From Scolanthus callimorphus (lineage: Eukaryota; Cnidaria; Anthozoa; Actiniaria; Edwardsiidae): a stretch of DNA of 64,000 nt. The notes below the pieces were generated by a model. It saw only the letters and a program-made list of their open reading frames with translations. It searched no databases and was not told the origin of the DNA. A program made the translations under genes and the position numbers. This document shows, piece by piece, positions 11,401 to 22,029 of this stretch (position 1 is its first letter; each line of letters starts with the position of its first letter). The stretch covers positions 3,831,575 to 3,895,574 of the forward strand of contig CM066915.1 in NCBI GenBank assembly GCA_033964015.1, in the 5' to 3' direction.

Positions 11401-14400
11401 AAACATATAGAGAAGTTGCCGTGCAGCCACACACTAATCGTCCAGGCAGGCCATCACAAGATAGTCTTGTAGATGGAATACTCAAGACGAACGCTCTGAA
11501 TGTAACAAAGTCTACTCTTGTGGATGCCCAAAATGTCTCTAAGGCTATAGAACGGTTTCCATTACTGGCATATACTAACGAGCCAATTTCAAATCTAGCC
11601 GACACAAAAGTGCGCGACACTGCAGAATACATCGGAGATGCTGTAGATGTCCCACAATGTATCAGTGATGCATACAGATACCTTACACCCTACACGTTAG
11701 ATGCTAGAACGCTGACCCCTGTTATGTTGTCCCCATCAATTCCACTGGAGCGATTGGTTCCTTGTGATGGAGACGGTATTGTACAGCTGCATACCCATCC
11801 ATCCAATCCTGATGCATTACAGCATGCTACGTTTCACCGTCTTCTAGGAATAGATGCTCCAGAGCTATACGCAACACATTTTATAGTGGCAGGGCCAACA
11901 GTGTTAACTCGTCACAATGGACACTTATCCCATCTTGCCGTCCACTACTTCTTGCGAAAGTTCACAAGTGCTGCCATCTGCCGTGAAACCCCATATCAAG
12001 AGCAACACGACCGCTACAACAGGGCATTGTCTGCTTTCTGGTTTGTATGGAAAGCTCCTCCCAGTCCAGAGGAGCTGATTATCCTTAATGACATCACCCG
12101 TGTTGTGAGAGGAGAAACTGAGGGTGTAAAGGCACGGTTAATGTCTTTGACTGACCCAAGAGAATGTAGTGAAGCCCACCCCTTTGTCGTCAGTTTGAAT
12201 GCACTGCTTGTCACTTCAGGATTTGCACTTGTGTATACAAGGTAAACTTCATAATTTTGTTGCCTTATAAATATGAATACCTAAAAATGTAGTACCGTCC
12301 GGTATGAGATGGCATACCAAGGAAAACAAGGTTTTAGCTTTATACCACAACAAAAAGGCAGAACTAAACATAATGTGCATACTTAAGGAAAGGTTTCAAT
12401 GGCTTCACAAAATGTGCATGCTGAAATATTTGCAGCCTGTAGTGTGCGGTTTAGCTTCTGCCATGACTTTGACATCAAGTTAATGTCATTCAAAGCAATT
12501 CCTGAGCTGCAGCCTACCATTGAGCGTCCACAATAGGTGAAAGAGAATAATAGTAGGTCCTCTCTGACCTCAGTGGTGGATCCAAATGGCCTTATCAACC
12601 CATTCAAAGTAGGCAAAAAAAAATTCGGCATGCCCAATGAAAATCAAAATATTTTAGAAACCAAAAAACACCAGGCAACCAAAACCAACTTCGCCTACAA
12701 AAACTGCTTCGATCCACCACTGACTATACCTGTAATCTAGCTCATTTTCACTAATAGCCAATTTATTTTCAGGGGAAGCAGAAGCCGGCGTCTTATGAGT
12801 TAAACATGAATATTTTCCTTGTGGAACAATTCTAACAACCCCCTGAACTAACGGGCAAGAGATTTGTTCTGAAAATGCCACCTCAAACTATTCTGCTTCT
12901 GCCAGCCCTGAATAACAGACCAGTCAAGTCATACTTGTGGTCTATTGTCAATGCTGTGTTCTTGTTGGCTGAGTAGCGAAAAGTGTCACATATGAAAGTC
13001 AGAAAATGGTATGGGCAGACCAGGAAACATTTTTGGAAACAAATTGAACTTCTAGTTTGATTTAAAACTAAAACAATTCCTCTCGCCCTCATGGCCTCTG
13101 AGTCAATAGCGCATTCAGCCTGGACGGCTTCGTGGGCTATTAATCTTGCTATTGATTAATTAGTTATTACATTCAGGCATCAAGAATAATTGTTAATTTC
13201 ACTATTCTAACTGCAGGTACAGCCCAGATGCATACCTATTGGCTCTCCAGCGTGTAGCCATGCTAAATCGCCTTGGCTGCATCTGGTCTGGTGGCAGAAA
13301 GGACATTGTGCTAGGTGCTGGACAGACTAATTATGAAGGTCGAGATGAGGCACTGAGGTCATTAGCTTCCTTTGACAGGGCACATGCAGAGCAGTTTGGC
13401 TTTCCATTAAGTTTCAACTGCGAGGCTTTGTTGAGCCACTGAAATTTCATCCCTGGTATGAAAGAAAGAAGAAGGAGGACCTAGAGAAAAGTAGAAGGTA
13501 CAATCAAAACCAGTAGAGTGTCAATTCTGGCACGAAAAGATTGGTCGAGTAGTGGCGAAATTTTGATCACGTGCTCACTATTTCGTGTACCACGTGATTA
13601 ACGTTTTCAAGATGGCTAACATTCGGTTCAAGGATCAGCTTTTACGAAACGACTCTTCACGAATTTAAAAGGGTTTTCTTACCAAAGAATTGCTAGTGAA
13701 CTCTAGAAAAGAACTCTTGATCTTCATGCTAGCAGAAAAGATCCCAAGGCTTCAACATTTTCAGTCATGTTTAGTTGGTTGTTTACATCGACTCGCACCT
13801 AGGTCTAAAAAATATCTATCATGTGGTACATGAAATAGTGAGCACGTGATCAAAATTTCGCCACTAGGCGAACAATCTTTTCGCGCCAGAATTGACACTC
13901 TACTGGTTTTGCTTGTATGTAGCAAACTCCTTGTTGGCAAACACCCAGGCCGATAGACACAGGTGCTCCTCAGGAAAATGAATTTCAACCCTAGGGGATA
14001 GCAAATTGGATTTGAAAAAGGAAAGTTCAACCCAATAGACTGTAGAGTTTTACCTACCTTCAATTCTAGGCTCTTAGCACTAAGTGAGACCCCCTCACAG
14101 ATAGCAGACTCTTTCGACACCCCTACAAGATAGCACATAATGGGTAAATTTTATACCCTAGGGGAAAGAACAAGTACCCCTGTCTAAAATTATTTCAGTG
14201 GGAAGACAGCCCCCTAAGTGCCCCCCTCTCCCCTAAAAAAATGTGCTACATTCAAAAATTCTTTATTCCTATTTCAAAGATCTGCATACAGAGAACATGA
14301 CTGCCTTCCAAGTAGGATTCCATATGGGTCCAAAATAGACATGGAACCAGACACGTAAGATTCTTTTTATTTTTCATAACATCAAACACCAAATTTCAGG

Positions 14401-15933
14401 GCCCGACACTAGCTGCGGCCATATGGTCGCCAATGGCGACTAAATTTGCGGACTTGGCAACCAAAATTTAGAAGAAGTTCCCAAATGGCACCCCATCCTT
14501 CTGAGTTCAGCTGAGAACCACCATTGTGGCAACTAAAATTTTTGAATTTGTCCCCAATGGCACCTAGCAAAAAAAGCTAATATCGGGCCCTGAATTCCTG
14601 AGTCAATTACCTGTGCAAGTTGCATGTAGTGCGCAGTGTGCAGTAGAGGACATTGAAACCAAAAGATGCCAGGAACCCTTAAATAACTATTCGATTTAAA
14701 GACTGTGACTAATTGACTGGCATGTACTTCCAGTAGATATTCTCAGAGGGCTCTCAAATAAGATTGTTAAGAACTTTGCTTTCCTCTTGAGGAGTATACT
14801 GCAGTTCTTCAGAAATGATTTGTCATATTGTTCTCTAGATCACCAAGTCCAAATGTCTACAGAACGCTGACAACTGGGGAGGCATATCTGCAAGTTAGAG
14901 CTTCCCAGGTTGTAGGGTTAGGTGGATGTTCCACAGGCCTAGGGCTCTTTTCACTCAAAGACATCCCAGAAGGAGTATTTATTACTTCCTATGCCCCACT
15001 AGCTCCTCTGCAAGCTACCTGTGAAACTGCAGCGTCAGACTATGTCATATCTGTTAGATATCTTGGTAAACATGTTGATGTTGATGCTTCGTTGGATCCT
15101 ATCTCCCTCGGAAAGTTTGTCCAAGATGGCTCATTTCCTTTTGCTTTGGTCCCTGATATGTCTGCACTTGTAAAGTGGAGAGTAAATTGTGTATTTGTGC
15201 TTCGGGATGGAGAACCCTGGTTCAGGAGTACTCGTCGAATACTCGCAGGAGAAGAGCTTCTAACCAGGTACAGGGACACCAAATGTTTTTTTGTTGTTTT
15301 CAAATTTGATGTGCCATAAGGAAAGCTAAAATTTAATTGTTCAAATTTTAATTGCTTCTTGAGATTTTTATAAAACAAAAATGTGAAATGCTGATCACTG
15401 CTTGCCGCTTATTGCCCCTCAGCAATTCATTCTATGTGGGTTTTTTTTGCTGGTGCTCAGCAATGTACAACATAATGATATAAGCTGGCATGAAGGAAAG
15501 ACAACTCTTCAATAAGGATACTAGAAATAAAGCAATGTTGCTGCTTTAAAAATTTTGTCTTTTTTTCCCCCACACTTTGTGACAATGCCATTGTGCACCA
15601 GACATGACTAGGAATTTCATCCCTTAGTATGAAAAAAATAAAACGATAAATTAACTCTTTTCATTATTAAAATTAAGAGAGCTGGATAAGAGAAACATTG
15701 AGTGAATTTCCTCAATAGATGCGTTTTGTACTTTTCCTTAACACTATATTAATTTTATGTTTAATTAAAAATGGCTTTTTGGATAACCCTGCAGGTATAC
15801 TGAGGATAACAGCTACTGGGCCAGACATTTTTCCAGCCAACAGCTGCAATCCATCAGAGAAGCTCTCCTCAATACGAGTCCCCCTGGGTCATTGCCAGCA
15901 GCTCAACTAATCATCAGGAACTTCCAGGCCTAA
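8450..15933 (+). CDS. Multi-exon gene: nuclease (SNase-like) plus SET methyltransferase protein
   Basis: Exons that join in compatible phase: ?-8763, 8986-9059, 10182-10394, 10951-11020, 11192-about 11310, about 11377-12241, 13217-13497, 14839-15267, 15795-15933 (stop TAA). Exon 2 encodes a basic nuclear-localisation-like run (KKTRTVRRRTRR). The middle exons hold an SNase-like domain and the last two a SET domain, so the product is predicted to be nuclear, with possible nucleic-acid cleavage and protein-methylation activities; the substrate is unknown. Three points are unresolved. The ATG at 8450 is in a different frame from the acidic stretch before the 8763 donor, which has no ATG of its own. 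The 11192 exon can end at 11310 or earlier (GTGAAA donor near 11230), which changes the acceptor used (11427 or 11377). A one-base break lies near 13415. I know of no named family with this fusion. Confidence 0.7.
8870..8936 (+). repeat. tRNA-like (SINE-type) fragment in intron 1
   Basis: A perfect pol III B-box-like GGTTCGATTCC lies near 8911-8922 with a weak A-box-like stretch upstream, inside the first intron. There is no matching acceptor stem, so it is a tRNA-derived repeat and not a tRNA gene. Confidence 0.4.
9697..9759. repeat. Two-copy tandem repeat of about 31 bp
   Basis: The segment CCATTACTCATTCGATAATG and its neighbours occur twice in a row with one or two differences. Confidence 0.7.
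9866..10034. mobile_element. MITE in an intron of the SNase-SET gene
   Basis: TTAGTTTCCACCAAATCA at the left end is matched by TGATTTGGTGGAAACTAA at the right. It is about 169 bp and non-coding, and lies between the exons at 8986 and 10182. Confidence 0.6.
10680..10822 (-). mobile_element. Interspersed repeat, second copy at 21847-22018
   Basis: This intronic segment (TATCATAGCACA..GAGGTCTAATTGTT core, with the 'TTTTGGCAATGAATTCC' flank) is repeated in opposite orientation at 21847-22018. Inner inverted repeats suggest a small MITE. Confidence 0.6.
11377..13441 (+). CDS. SNase-like nuclease domain exons
   Basis: Two exons (about 11377-12241 and 13217-13497) join in phase 2 to make one domain. 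The order of motifs matches the staphylococcal nuclease fold: DGDG (Asp pair at 11767-11775), then RLLGIDAPEL (Arg, Asp and Glu equivalent to R35, D40, E43 of the family), then DRYNR (the second catalytic Arg, equivalent to R87), then the C-terminal helix region ending ..RLGCIWS in the second exon. Thr at the metal site is replaced by Gly/Ala, which also occurs in this superfamily. A long N-terminal extension precedes the domain. The frame used here stops at 13440-13442, but the exon carries on open in another frame to a donor at 13498. Confidence 0.7.
13501..13915. mobile_element. Tc1/mariner-type MITE abutting a splice donor
   Basis: Long inverted ends (CAATCAAAACCAGTAGAGTG at the left, its near complement at the right; about 80-100 bp similar) are flanked by TA on both sides (13499-13500 and 13916-13917). 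A TA duplication is typical of Tc1/mariner elements. The left TA belongs to the GTA of the splice donor that follows exon base 13497. Confidence 0.75.
13925..14235. repeat. Decayed copy of the G-run MITE interior
   Basis: Repeated 'CCCTAGGGGATAGCA' type units match the interior of the element at 26908-27325. Terminal G runs are largely lost. Confidence 0.5.
14397..14592. mobile_element. MITE with CAGGGCCCGACA ends
   Basis: CAGGGCCCGACA at the left and TCGGGCCCTG at the right are inverted; inside, 'GGCGACTAAATTTG' style units recur. Other family members are at 34861-35205, 36115-36165 and 37219-37375. Confidence 0.65.
14839..15933 (+). CDS. SET methyltransferase domain exons (C terminus of the gene)
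   Basis: Exons 14839-15267 and 15795-15933 join in phase 2 and end at TAA. The frame shows the SET landmarks in order: the S-adenosylmethionine loop GLGLF in a 'STGLGLFSLKDIPEG' context, a GKFVQDG segment in place of the usual Arg-Phe-x-Asn-His, a VNCVF strand, then ILAGEELL and, across the intron, a Tyr followed by SYW, as in the GEEL..YG..YW end of the family. This makes a complete fold and an active enzyme plausible. The upstream exon (to 13497) joins in phase, which is the evidence that the SNase and SET parts are one protein. Confidence 0.7.
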
Positions 15934-16318
15934 AACAAAGGTAAAATATGTAAATGTTCAGGCACACCTGTGGCCATGTGGCACTAGGTACATCAGAGAT
16001 GAGATAAGGAGTTAATAGAGGGGATGCTCTTTGGGAAAACAAAACATTTTTAACCCTAAAAGACAGCAAAAACTGCATATGAATTTAGCTGTTGTGGCTT
16101 TTATACTGTTCTCAGGACAAATTATAGGGTTTAAGAGAACATTTCTGCACAAATTTCAAAAGAAAATTGTTCTAACATTTGCATGACACCTCCTAAGAGA
16201 AAGCATTTGATGTCCTGAAATCCTGATACCCCTAAGGGATAGCACATGAGAGGATTTTACACCCTAAGAGATAGGACAAGCACCCTGTCTATGTTTATGG
16301 GGAGTCCCCCCTGGGGTG

Positions 16319-16405
16319 TTAGCCCTAGTAAGCGAAGAAAGAGAAAAAATATCTGACCGTGGCATTAGAGAGTTTTTCTCTTTCTCCGCTTTATACTAGG
16401 GCTAA
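16319..16405. mobile_element. Hairpin element, TTAGCCCTAGTA ends
   Basis: TTAGCCCTAGTAAGCGAAGA at the left pairs with the right end (TACTAGGGCTAA). A related half-site with 'GATAAGGAATTAA' upstream is at 54908-55070; the same upstream module lies here at 15955-16015. Confidence 0.6.
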
Positions 16406-16489
16406 CGCTCAGAAGCACACATGGGAGTTATTTTCTTGGGATACGTAAATATTTTAAAACAGGAGGTTCCACTGTAAAAGGCCCAGGGG

Positions 16490-16835
16490 ACTCCCTATTT
16501 TTGGGGAGGGGGTGCTATCTTGCAAATTTTAGATTTTGCCCCTAAAAGGTTCCAAAAGGGTGTGGCTTAGTTGGTTTTGACCCCTAAAAGGTATCAACAA
16601 ATGTGATATTCATAAAACCTCAGGACTTCAAAATCTGAGACTGCCTTGAAATGGTGAAATTTCCTGCAATTTCTTGAAATTTTGAGACACCTGACAATAC
16701 TGGGAGAGTTGATGTACCGCTGTGAAGTTGGTGTACATGCCTAAGAGGTACCTATCTGGAAAAAAAATAAAACGTTTTTCAATTTTAAACCCCAAAAAAG
16801 TATTTTACCCCCTAAAGGTATGTGGCTCGAATGTG
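16490..16835. repeat. Partial G-run MITE
   Basis: The left end (GGGGACTCCCTATTTTTGGGG) and 'CCCCTAAAAGGT' units match the family at 52313-53694; no inverted right end is present. Positions 16025-16310 carry another partial copy with the right-hand end (TATGGGGAGTCCCCCC). Confidence 0.55.
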
Positions 16836-16839
16836 AGCA

Positions 16840-17570
16840 GCCGTTTGTGGGGTCAGGGAAGTGTTGTGTGACTGACACAAAGAACGGGCTGCAAGGGAGA
16901 CTAACTACAACCTCTTGTAGAAAGATTTTGTAAAAAGGTTATAAAATGTGTGATTAAGAAATCCATTATACCCCTCCCATGGAAGGATTTATGGTTCTTT
17001 CTTGGTGTTGCAAGGCACCAGAGGCAATAAACACAAAAGGCCGTGTAGAATGAAACAAAAAGATGGAATACAATAGCTCCAATCCAAAATACAATACATC
17101 TTTCAACCAAGAAAGACTGGGTTTTTTGTCCCTTTTCGCTAGACATTCCTCCTAGGTCATTCTATATTGCCCCTAATGCAACCTCAAGGTCCTCAAGCAC
17201 TGATAACCTGGAATGATTGTGTCGCTGCTAAAATGATAAGCTGCCTTCTATGGGGCGTCCTAAGTCTTACAATGAGAAATCTCATCAAGGCCTAGGGCAT
17301 ACATCGAATAAGAGTCGCGCCGAACGCATTTAAAACAATAGATAATTTGTTATTTAAAAGTGTAATGAGTCGGAATCTTTTGAAAAAAAAATGTAATCGA
17401 CGCGACCAACAAACTTCGACGTAATGCACTGGTCATTTGTTTCCACCGACCCCAACCCCCGCGACATAGCAGGGGAATATGAAACAGATGTTGTCAAATT
17501 TGAAATAATTCCACCGCCTACCAGGGGAGAACGCCTTGGCAAATTCCCTACACCCGGGGGAAACATTTCC
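16840..17570. other. Unassigned DNA
   Basis: No gene or clear repeat recognised. Confidence 0.45.
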
Positions 17571-17575
17571 TACAC

Positions 17576-18074
17576 GAGGGGGGCCTAGGGGGGTTCTCAA
17601 AACCGCACAAAAATTTCGAAAATACCGTCTTTCCGCACAGATTTTTCGGGACGCTCACCGCAAAAACGTTTTTCTTTTATATCTTAAATGGCGACGAAAT
17701 CACACGCGAAGTCAATCAAATGCCGTTTCCGCTAACGATTCCGTGGAATCCAATGGCAATCAGACCTTCTATTCAAGCAAAACGTGAGCGGAAGATTGTC
17801 TTGAGCCCTACAACCATCCGCCAGTGTAACTTGTGTTTTACTGCAATTCGAGAGTCTCGGGACGCTAAATACCGTTAACCGTAGGACTCGCAAACACGGC
17901 AATACCGCATTTTTGTACACAAATTACCGTGTGATCGCAGACTATTTCACCAATTTTCGCACACCGTAGGTACTTTGAAAATACCGCATAACCGTAACTT
18001 TTAAGCTTTTTATCCGCAAAACCGCGCAAAAACACAGCCAAAACCGCATCACCGTAAACCCCTAGGCCCCCCTC
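17576..18074 (+). mobile_element. CCTAGG-ended MITE, copy 1
   Basis: About 0.5 kb with ends GAGGGGGGCCTAGGGG and CCCCTAGGCCCCCCTC; the interior is rich in ACCGCA/ACCGTA motifs. Flanking hexamers are CTACAC and CGACAC, a near-perfect duplication. It is the reverse complement of 28041-28539. Confidence 0.75.
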
Positions 18075-18079
18075 CGACA

Positions 18080-18925
18080 CCCAAGGGACAAATTCCACCC
18101 TCCACAAGATGGATACAAGAAACTTCCCTAATACTATCAAAACCAGTGGAGTGTCTTTGCCGAAATGAAAAGACAGGTGTTTTGTTTTTGTATGTTTCCC
18201 CCGCCATTTCCCCGGCCGGTTATCTGAGCCATAGCAAATTTGAAGTAAACTCCCTGAGGATCGGGGCAAGAATACAAGACAAACCACTGATATTTCCCCA
18301 GTATTGCCTAGCAAAATCCCCGGCTGTCGCGGGGGGGGGGTCGGTGGAAGCAAATGAGTAGTGCATAAGTAACTTTAAGTGCTTATGCCCGAGGCCTAAC
18401 ATTCTCGTCAACTAGAGGCTTATTTCTATTCACAAAACAAGCAAATCCGAGCAATATTGTTCCGAAAAACAGTTTTCAACAGTTATGAGTCTGAAGTATT
18501 GTTTTTTCGCCAATAAAAAGACAGTTTAAACATACCTTCATTTAACCTCCTCTTTCGATAGTTCTGCATGTCTTCCCAACGTTCATCGACGTTTTCTTCC
18601 TTGATGACCACGTGAGGGCGACGGAGCAATGCACCACGGGACGGATCAACTGGAAATTACCTCTGTAAATGCGCTCCTTTTGGCGGAGCTCCTTGGCGGA
18701 CGAAGACCGCACAGCGGATCACCATAGGTATCGCAGGAAGAACACAATAGCTCAAAGTATAACTCAGGTATACGATCGACTTCGTTTTTCATAGTTCAGC
18801 GATAACTGGCACGTCCGTGTCTGCGTGCCCCAAAAGGTACCCGTAACCCAAGACACATCTTTTAGTAATAATCATATCTCGTGAAGGGAAGGAGTTCATA
18901 CAACCAAACTTGAGGGTGGGGGGAC
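18080..18925. other. Unassigned DNA
   Basis: No gene is supported; I see only short random frames and a G run at 18332-18340. Confidence 0.45.
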
Positions 18926-18929
18926 TTGT

Positions 18930-19460
18930 GTTAGTGGTAAGGGAACGCAACTACGTGGTAAGGTGATACAATTGCGTGGTCACATGGTGTGAAGTCATCG
19001 ATGACGTCATCAAAGGAGAAAAAGTACAGTATCTTGGGAAGGGATGAACCTAACCAAACTAGGTTAAAGTTGTCCAAAGCTTGGTGAACACTTGTGAAAT
19101 AACGACATAAGAAAAATATCACGCGAACAAAATTCAGTGGTATATCCAAACGGGTTGAAAAATTAAAGCATAACCTCGCTTTGATGATCCATGGAAAATA
19201 ATGACTGTGTTTCAATTATTTTTCAATGCTTTTTCATGGAAACATAACGTCCGTATGTCGCTATGTCGCTAGAGGGCACTGAGCTTAAGTGGCAAGGGGG
19301 TGCAACCGCGTGGACACGTGGTATGACGTAATCGATAAAAACGAACATATCTTGGAAGAGACTGAAACAAAAAAACACAACTTGGGTGAAGAGTTCGAGT
19401 AGCAAGGGGAACAAAGGAGTGGTAAAGTAGTGTCACGTCATCGATGGCGTTATCGAAGGA
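18930..19460. repeat. Three related modules with a CRE-like palindrome
   Basis: A unit containing 'TCATCGATGACGTCATCAAA' and its variants, followed by GGAGAAAA, recurs in altered form near 18990, 19325 and 19440; the first holds a perfect TGACGTCA. The middle part (about 19110-19260) is similar to 47370-47530, so part of this is an interspersed repeat. Confidence 0.45.
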
Positions 19461-19474
19461 GAAAACTACAAGCA

Positions 19475-20092
19475 TGCAATGTCAGAGGGAAGACGATAAT
19501 GCAACAATTCTCATTTCTAGCCCTTATTTCCCGCTTCTTATTCTAGTCAATTTCAGGGTACGAAGTCGCTCTGGGATATCATCGCATGGACTGGGGGGAG
19601 CCTTAGTTCGTTCGGCGAGCTCTTTGCCAAGAATCAGGCGTGGTGCGGTTTGCCAAGGCCTCTTATACCAAGACTCTTAAGCGCAGAGTCATGACATCGC
19701 GTAAGTAGGCCGTCAGAGGGAAGACGAGAATGCAACAATTCTCATCAATCGCATCTCCTTTCCCAGCGCTGTTTTGCTTGCAATAGTGGCACGCACGCCC
19801 TTACTGAGGCTGATATATCGTCATTCAATGCTTTGAGTGGAGTTGCGCGAAATGAGAAGAGTCGTATTTCTAGCCCTTATTTCCCGCTTCTTATTCTAGT
19901 CAATTTCAGGGTACGAAGTCGCTCTGGGATAGCATCGCATGGACTGGGGGGGGAGCCTTAGTTCGTTCGGCGAGCTCTTTGCCAAGAATCAGGCGTGGTG
20001 CGGTTTGCCAAGGCCTCTTATACCAAGCCTCTTAAGCGCAGAGTCATGACATCGCGTAAGTAGGCTGTCAGAGGGAAGACGAGAATGCAACA
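19475..20092 (+). repeat. Tandem duplication of an exon-like unit (about 354 bp period)
   Basis: Positions 19514-19736 and 19867-20091 are almost identical. Each has an acceptor-like polypyrimidine tract ending TTTCAG and, 145 bases later, a GTAAGTAG donor, so the duplicated unit looks like an exon with both splice sites. The best frame is open for about 45 codons and then stops, and the second copy has an extra G that shifts it. No function is recognised. Confidence 0.55.
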
Positions 20093-20093
20093 T

Positions 20094-20200
20094 GAGCGCT
20101 GGCAACTGAAAAGGGAGACATCACTTCGAGGTCAAAATAACCCCCATTTCGCTATTCTTCCCAGTCGCCTGTGAAACCCCCTTTTCAGTTGCGCGCGCTC
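20094..20200. mobile_element. Short hairpin element
   Basis: GAGCGCTGGCAACTGAAAAG at the left pairs with CTTTTCAGTTGCGCGCGCTC at the right. Confidence 0.6.
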
Positions 20201-20465
20201 AAGAATATATAAAATGCATAAAAATGCGTTGATCTCAAATTTCCTCGGAAAATCACATCAATCGTTTGGCATGCATGTGGTCAGCGCTCCTGAGGTGGAT
20301 GTATTCCAAGGCGAAAAGAGTATTGAGAATAAGTTCTATCCCCCAGCTAATCCCCCACACTCAGGGGTGGGGGTCCATGACAAGAATATCCCCCGTGTAG
20401 TCCGGACCAAAACCTGACCGATACGTATGTATAAATGCCCCCAAGTTGCCCACCCTCCCCCTAGG

Positions 20466-20466
<1 letters not shown>

Positions 20467-20501
<35 letters not shown>
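20467..20501. repeat. Long poly-G run
   Basis: A near-continuous homopolymer of more than 30 G. Its true length is uncertain, because such runs are error-prone. Confidence 0.9.
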
Positions 20502-20819
20502 TGGTGCTTACAATTGACTGGTGCATAACAGGCGAGTTTCGACTCGCTGTCGTGACGGTTATTTTCAAGAACCCACAAGCCCGTGGCGAAAGACCGGACT
20601 GCAGACAAAAAACACGAGCCTGAGCGGGCAGAATCGTATTCACGCACCACGGTTCGGTGAATTCCGTCGTATAAATACTCATGAAATTAACAAATGATAG
20701 TCGTTTTGGAATTTTCAAATTAACAAATTTTGGCAAGGAAATGACGTCATCAATCCTACACCAAAATTTCAAATCGATCATATGAACTTTTTAAAGCTAG
20801 AACTGGTACATGTGCGAGA

Positions 20820-20890
20820 GTAAGTAAAGTAAAGTAAAGTAGGTGCTTATATAGCGCTTATCCTCAAAGCTCTAGCACTTTTGGATAACT
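20820..20890. repeat. (TAAAG)n next to a 'GCTTATATAGCGCTTATC' repeat
   Basis: A short TAAAG microsatellite is joined to a segment that looks like the end of a SINE- or MITE-like repeat common in invertebrates. The assignment is tentative. Confidence 0.35.
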
Positions 20891-21513
20891 CATCCCATAG
20901 AAACCAGTTTGTGAGTGTGTTTTAGTCTGGCGAGTTCTGTGACACAAAGTGTTACAGCCAATACGTTATTACGTCATTGCAGCCTCGTTTCCGCGCAAGC
21001 CATGTAGTCCAGTCATTTTATGGAAAAAATGCGGTCAACCTAAAAGTAATTGCAACAGAAGCTTTTCCTTCATAATCCTATCCCAAATACCCTTAGAAAC
21101 TACATACTAAAAATCATATTCAATCGAAGAAGGGGAACACCGTCAAATTTAGGAGTTTTTAGTTTCTTTTGTTGGCGGCCATTTTGGCTTTTCATGTTAT
21201 TAATGAGTTTTTGCGGCACTTCGAGCTCTACTCAGGGCACTTAAGGCATGGGTCCAACAGCAAAAAATACAGAAAATACTATAAAAAATTCTAGAAGGAA
21301 GAGAAAATATCGAGCACAAACAGTCATTCGTTAAGGTTGTTCCTCAAGTTGGGACAGTTCGTTTGAAATATTTTGTAACCATGGTAACCAATTGCGTTAC
21401 CTGGCAGAGCGTGACAAAGGCCTTATTTGCTCTGAAGCCACGGGAGGCATGGTAAATCAATTTGGCCTTTTTTCGAAAGTGGTTTATAATGTTGACTATC
21501 GCGGGTGTAAAAT

Positions 21514-21635
21514 ACAATTCAAATGAGGATGGCTGTCCAAGTAATTCTGATTTTGAGATAATGAGAAGTATCAAATTACATACCAGTAAAAAAACATGAT
21601 TGTAATAAACATTTCCAACCATCCTCATTTGATTT
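21514..21635. repeat. Inverted repeat around CAAATGAGGATGG
   Basis: CAAATGAGGATGGCTG at 21518-21533 pairs with CCATCCTCATTTG at 21620-21632; the flanks (21340-21420 and 21735-21800) share weaker similarity. Confidence 0.4.
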
Positions 21636-21846
21636 ATTTGAGTACCACTTTGCTCTTCTAATATAACCAAAAAGTATAGCAAATATTATTGGTCTTCCTA
21701 CCCTCCCGAAGAGCTTATCCAAAAAATCGATTTTAAGGTCAAAGGTTACGAGATTTGTTGCTATGGAGACCAAATATCGTGAAGGTTGTTCAGAATGCCA
21801 AATGCAATTTATATTCAACAACTTTTATAAGGTTGTATAAAACCAT

Positions 21847-22018
21847 TTAACAATTAGACCTCAAGGCCGAATGTGCTATGATGACTATAGACCATGAGGC
21901 CGAAGGCCGAATGTTCTATTGATATCATAGCACATGGGACGAGAGGTCTAATTGTTTTAGTATAAACCAACTAGTTGGTCGGTTTTGGCAATGAATTCCA
22001 TTATTTTATGTTGAAATC
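21847..22018 (+). mobile_element. Interspersed repeat, partner of 10680-10822
   Basis: Same family as the intronic copy at 10680, in the other orientation. It contains two inverted versions of the GGCCGAATGT..ATCATAGCACA core. Confidence 0.6.
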
Positions 22019-22029
22019 GTAGACTTTAG

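Noticed and set aside
18999..19012. CRE-type TGACGTCA as a functional enhancer
   Set aside because: The site is part of a repeated module and there is no gene nearby; a similar site occurs at 20742 by the same kind of sequence.
20336..20781. Open frames with long poly-proline
   Set aside because: They are translations of the poly-G run and have no domain or splice support.
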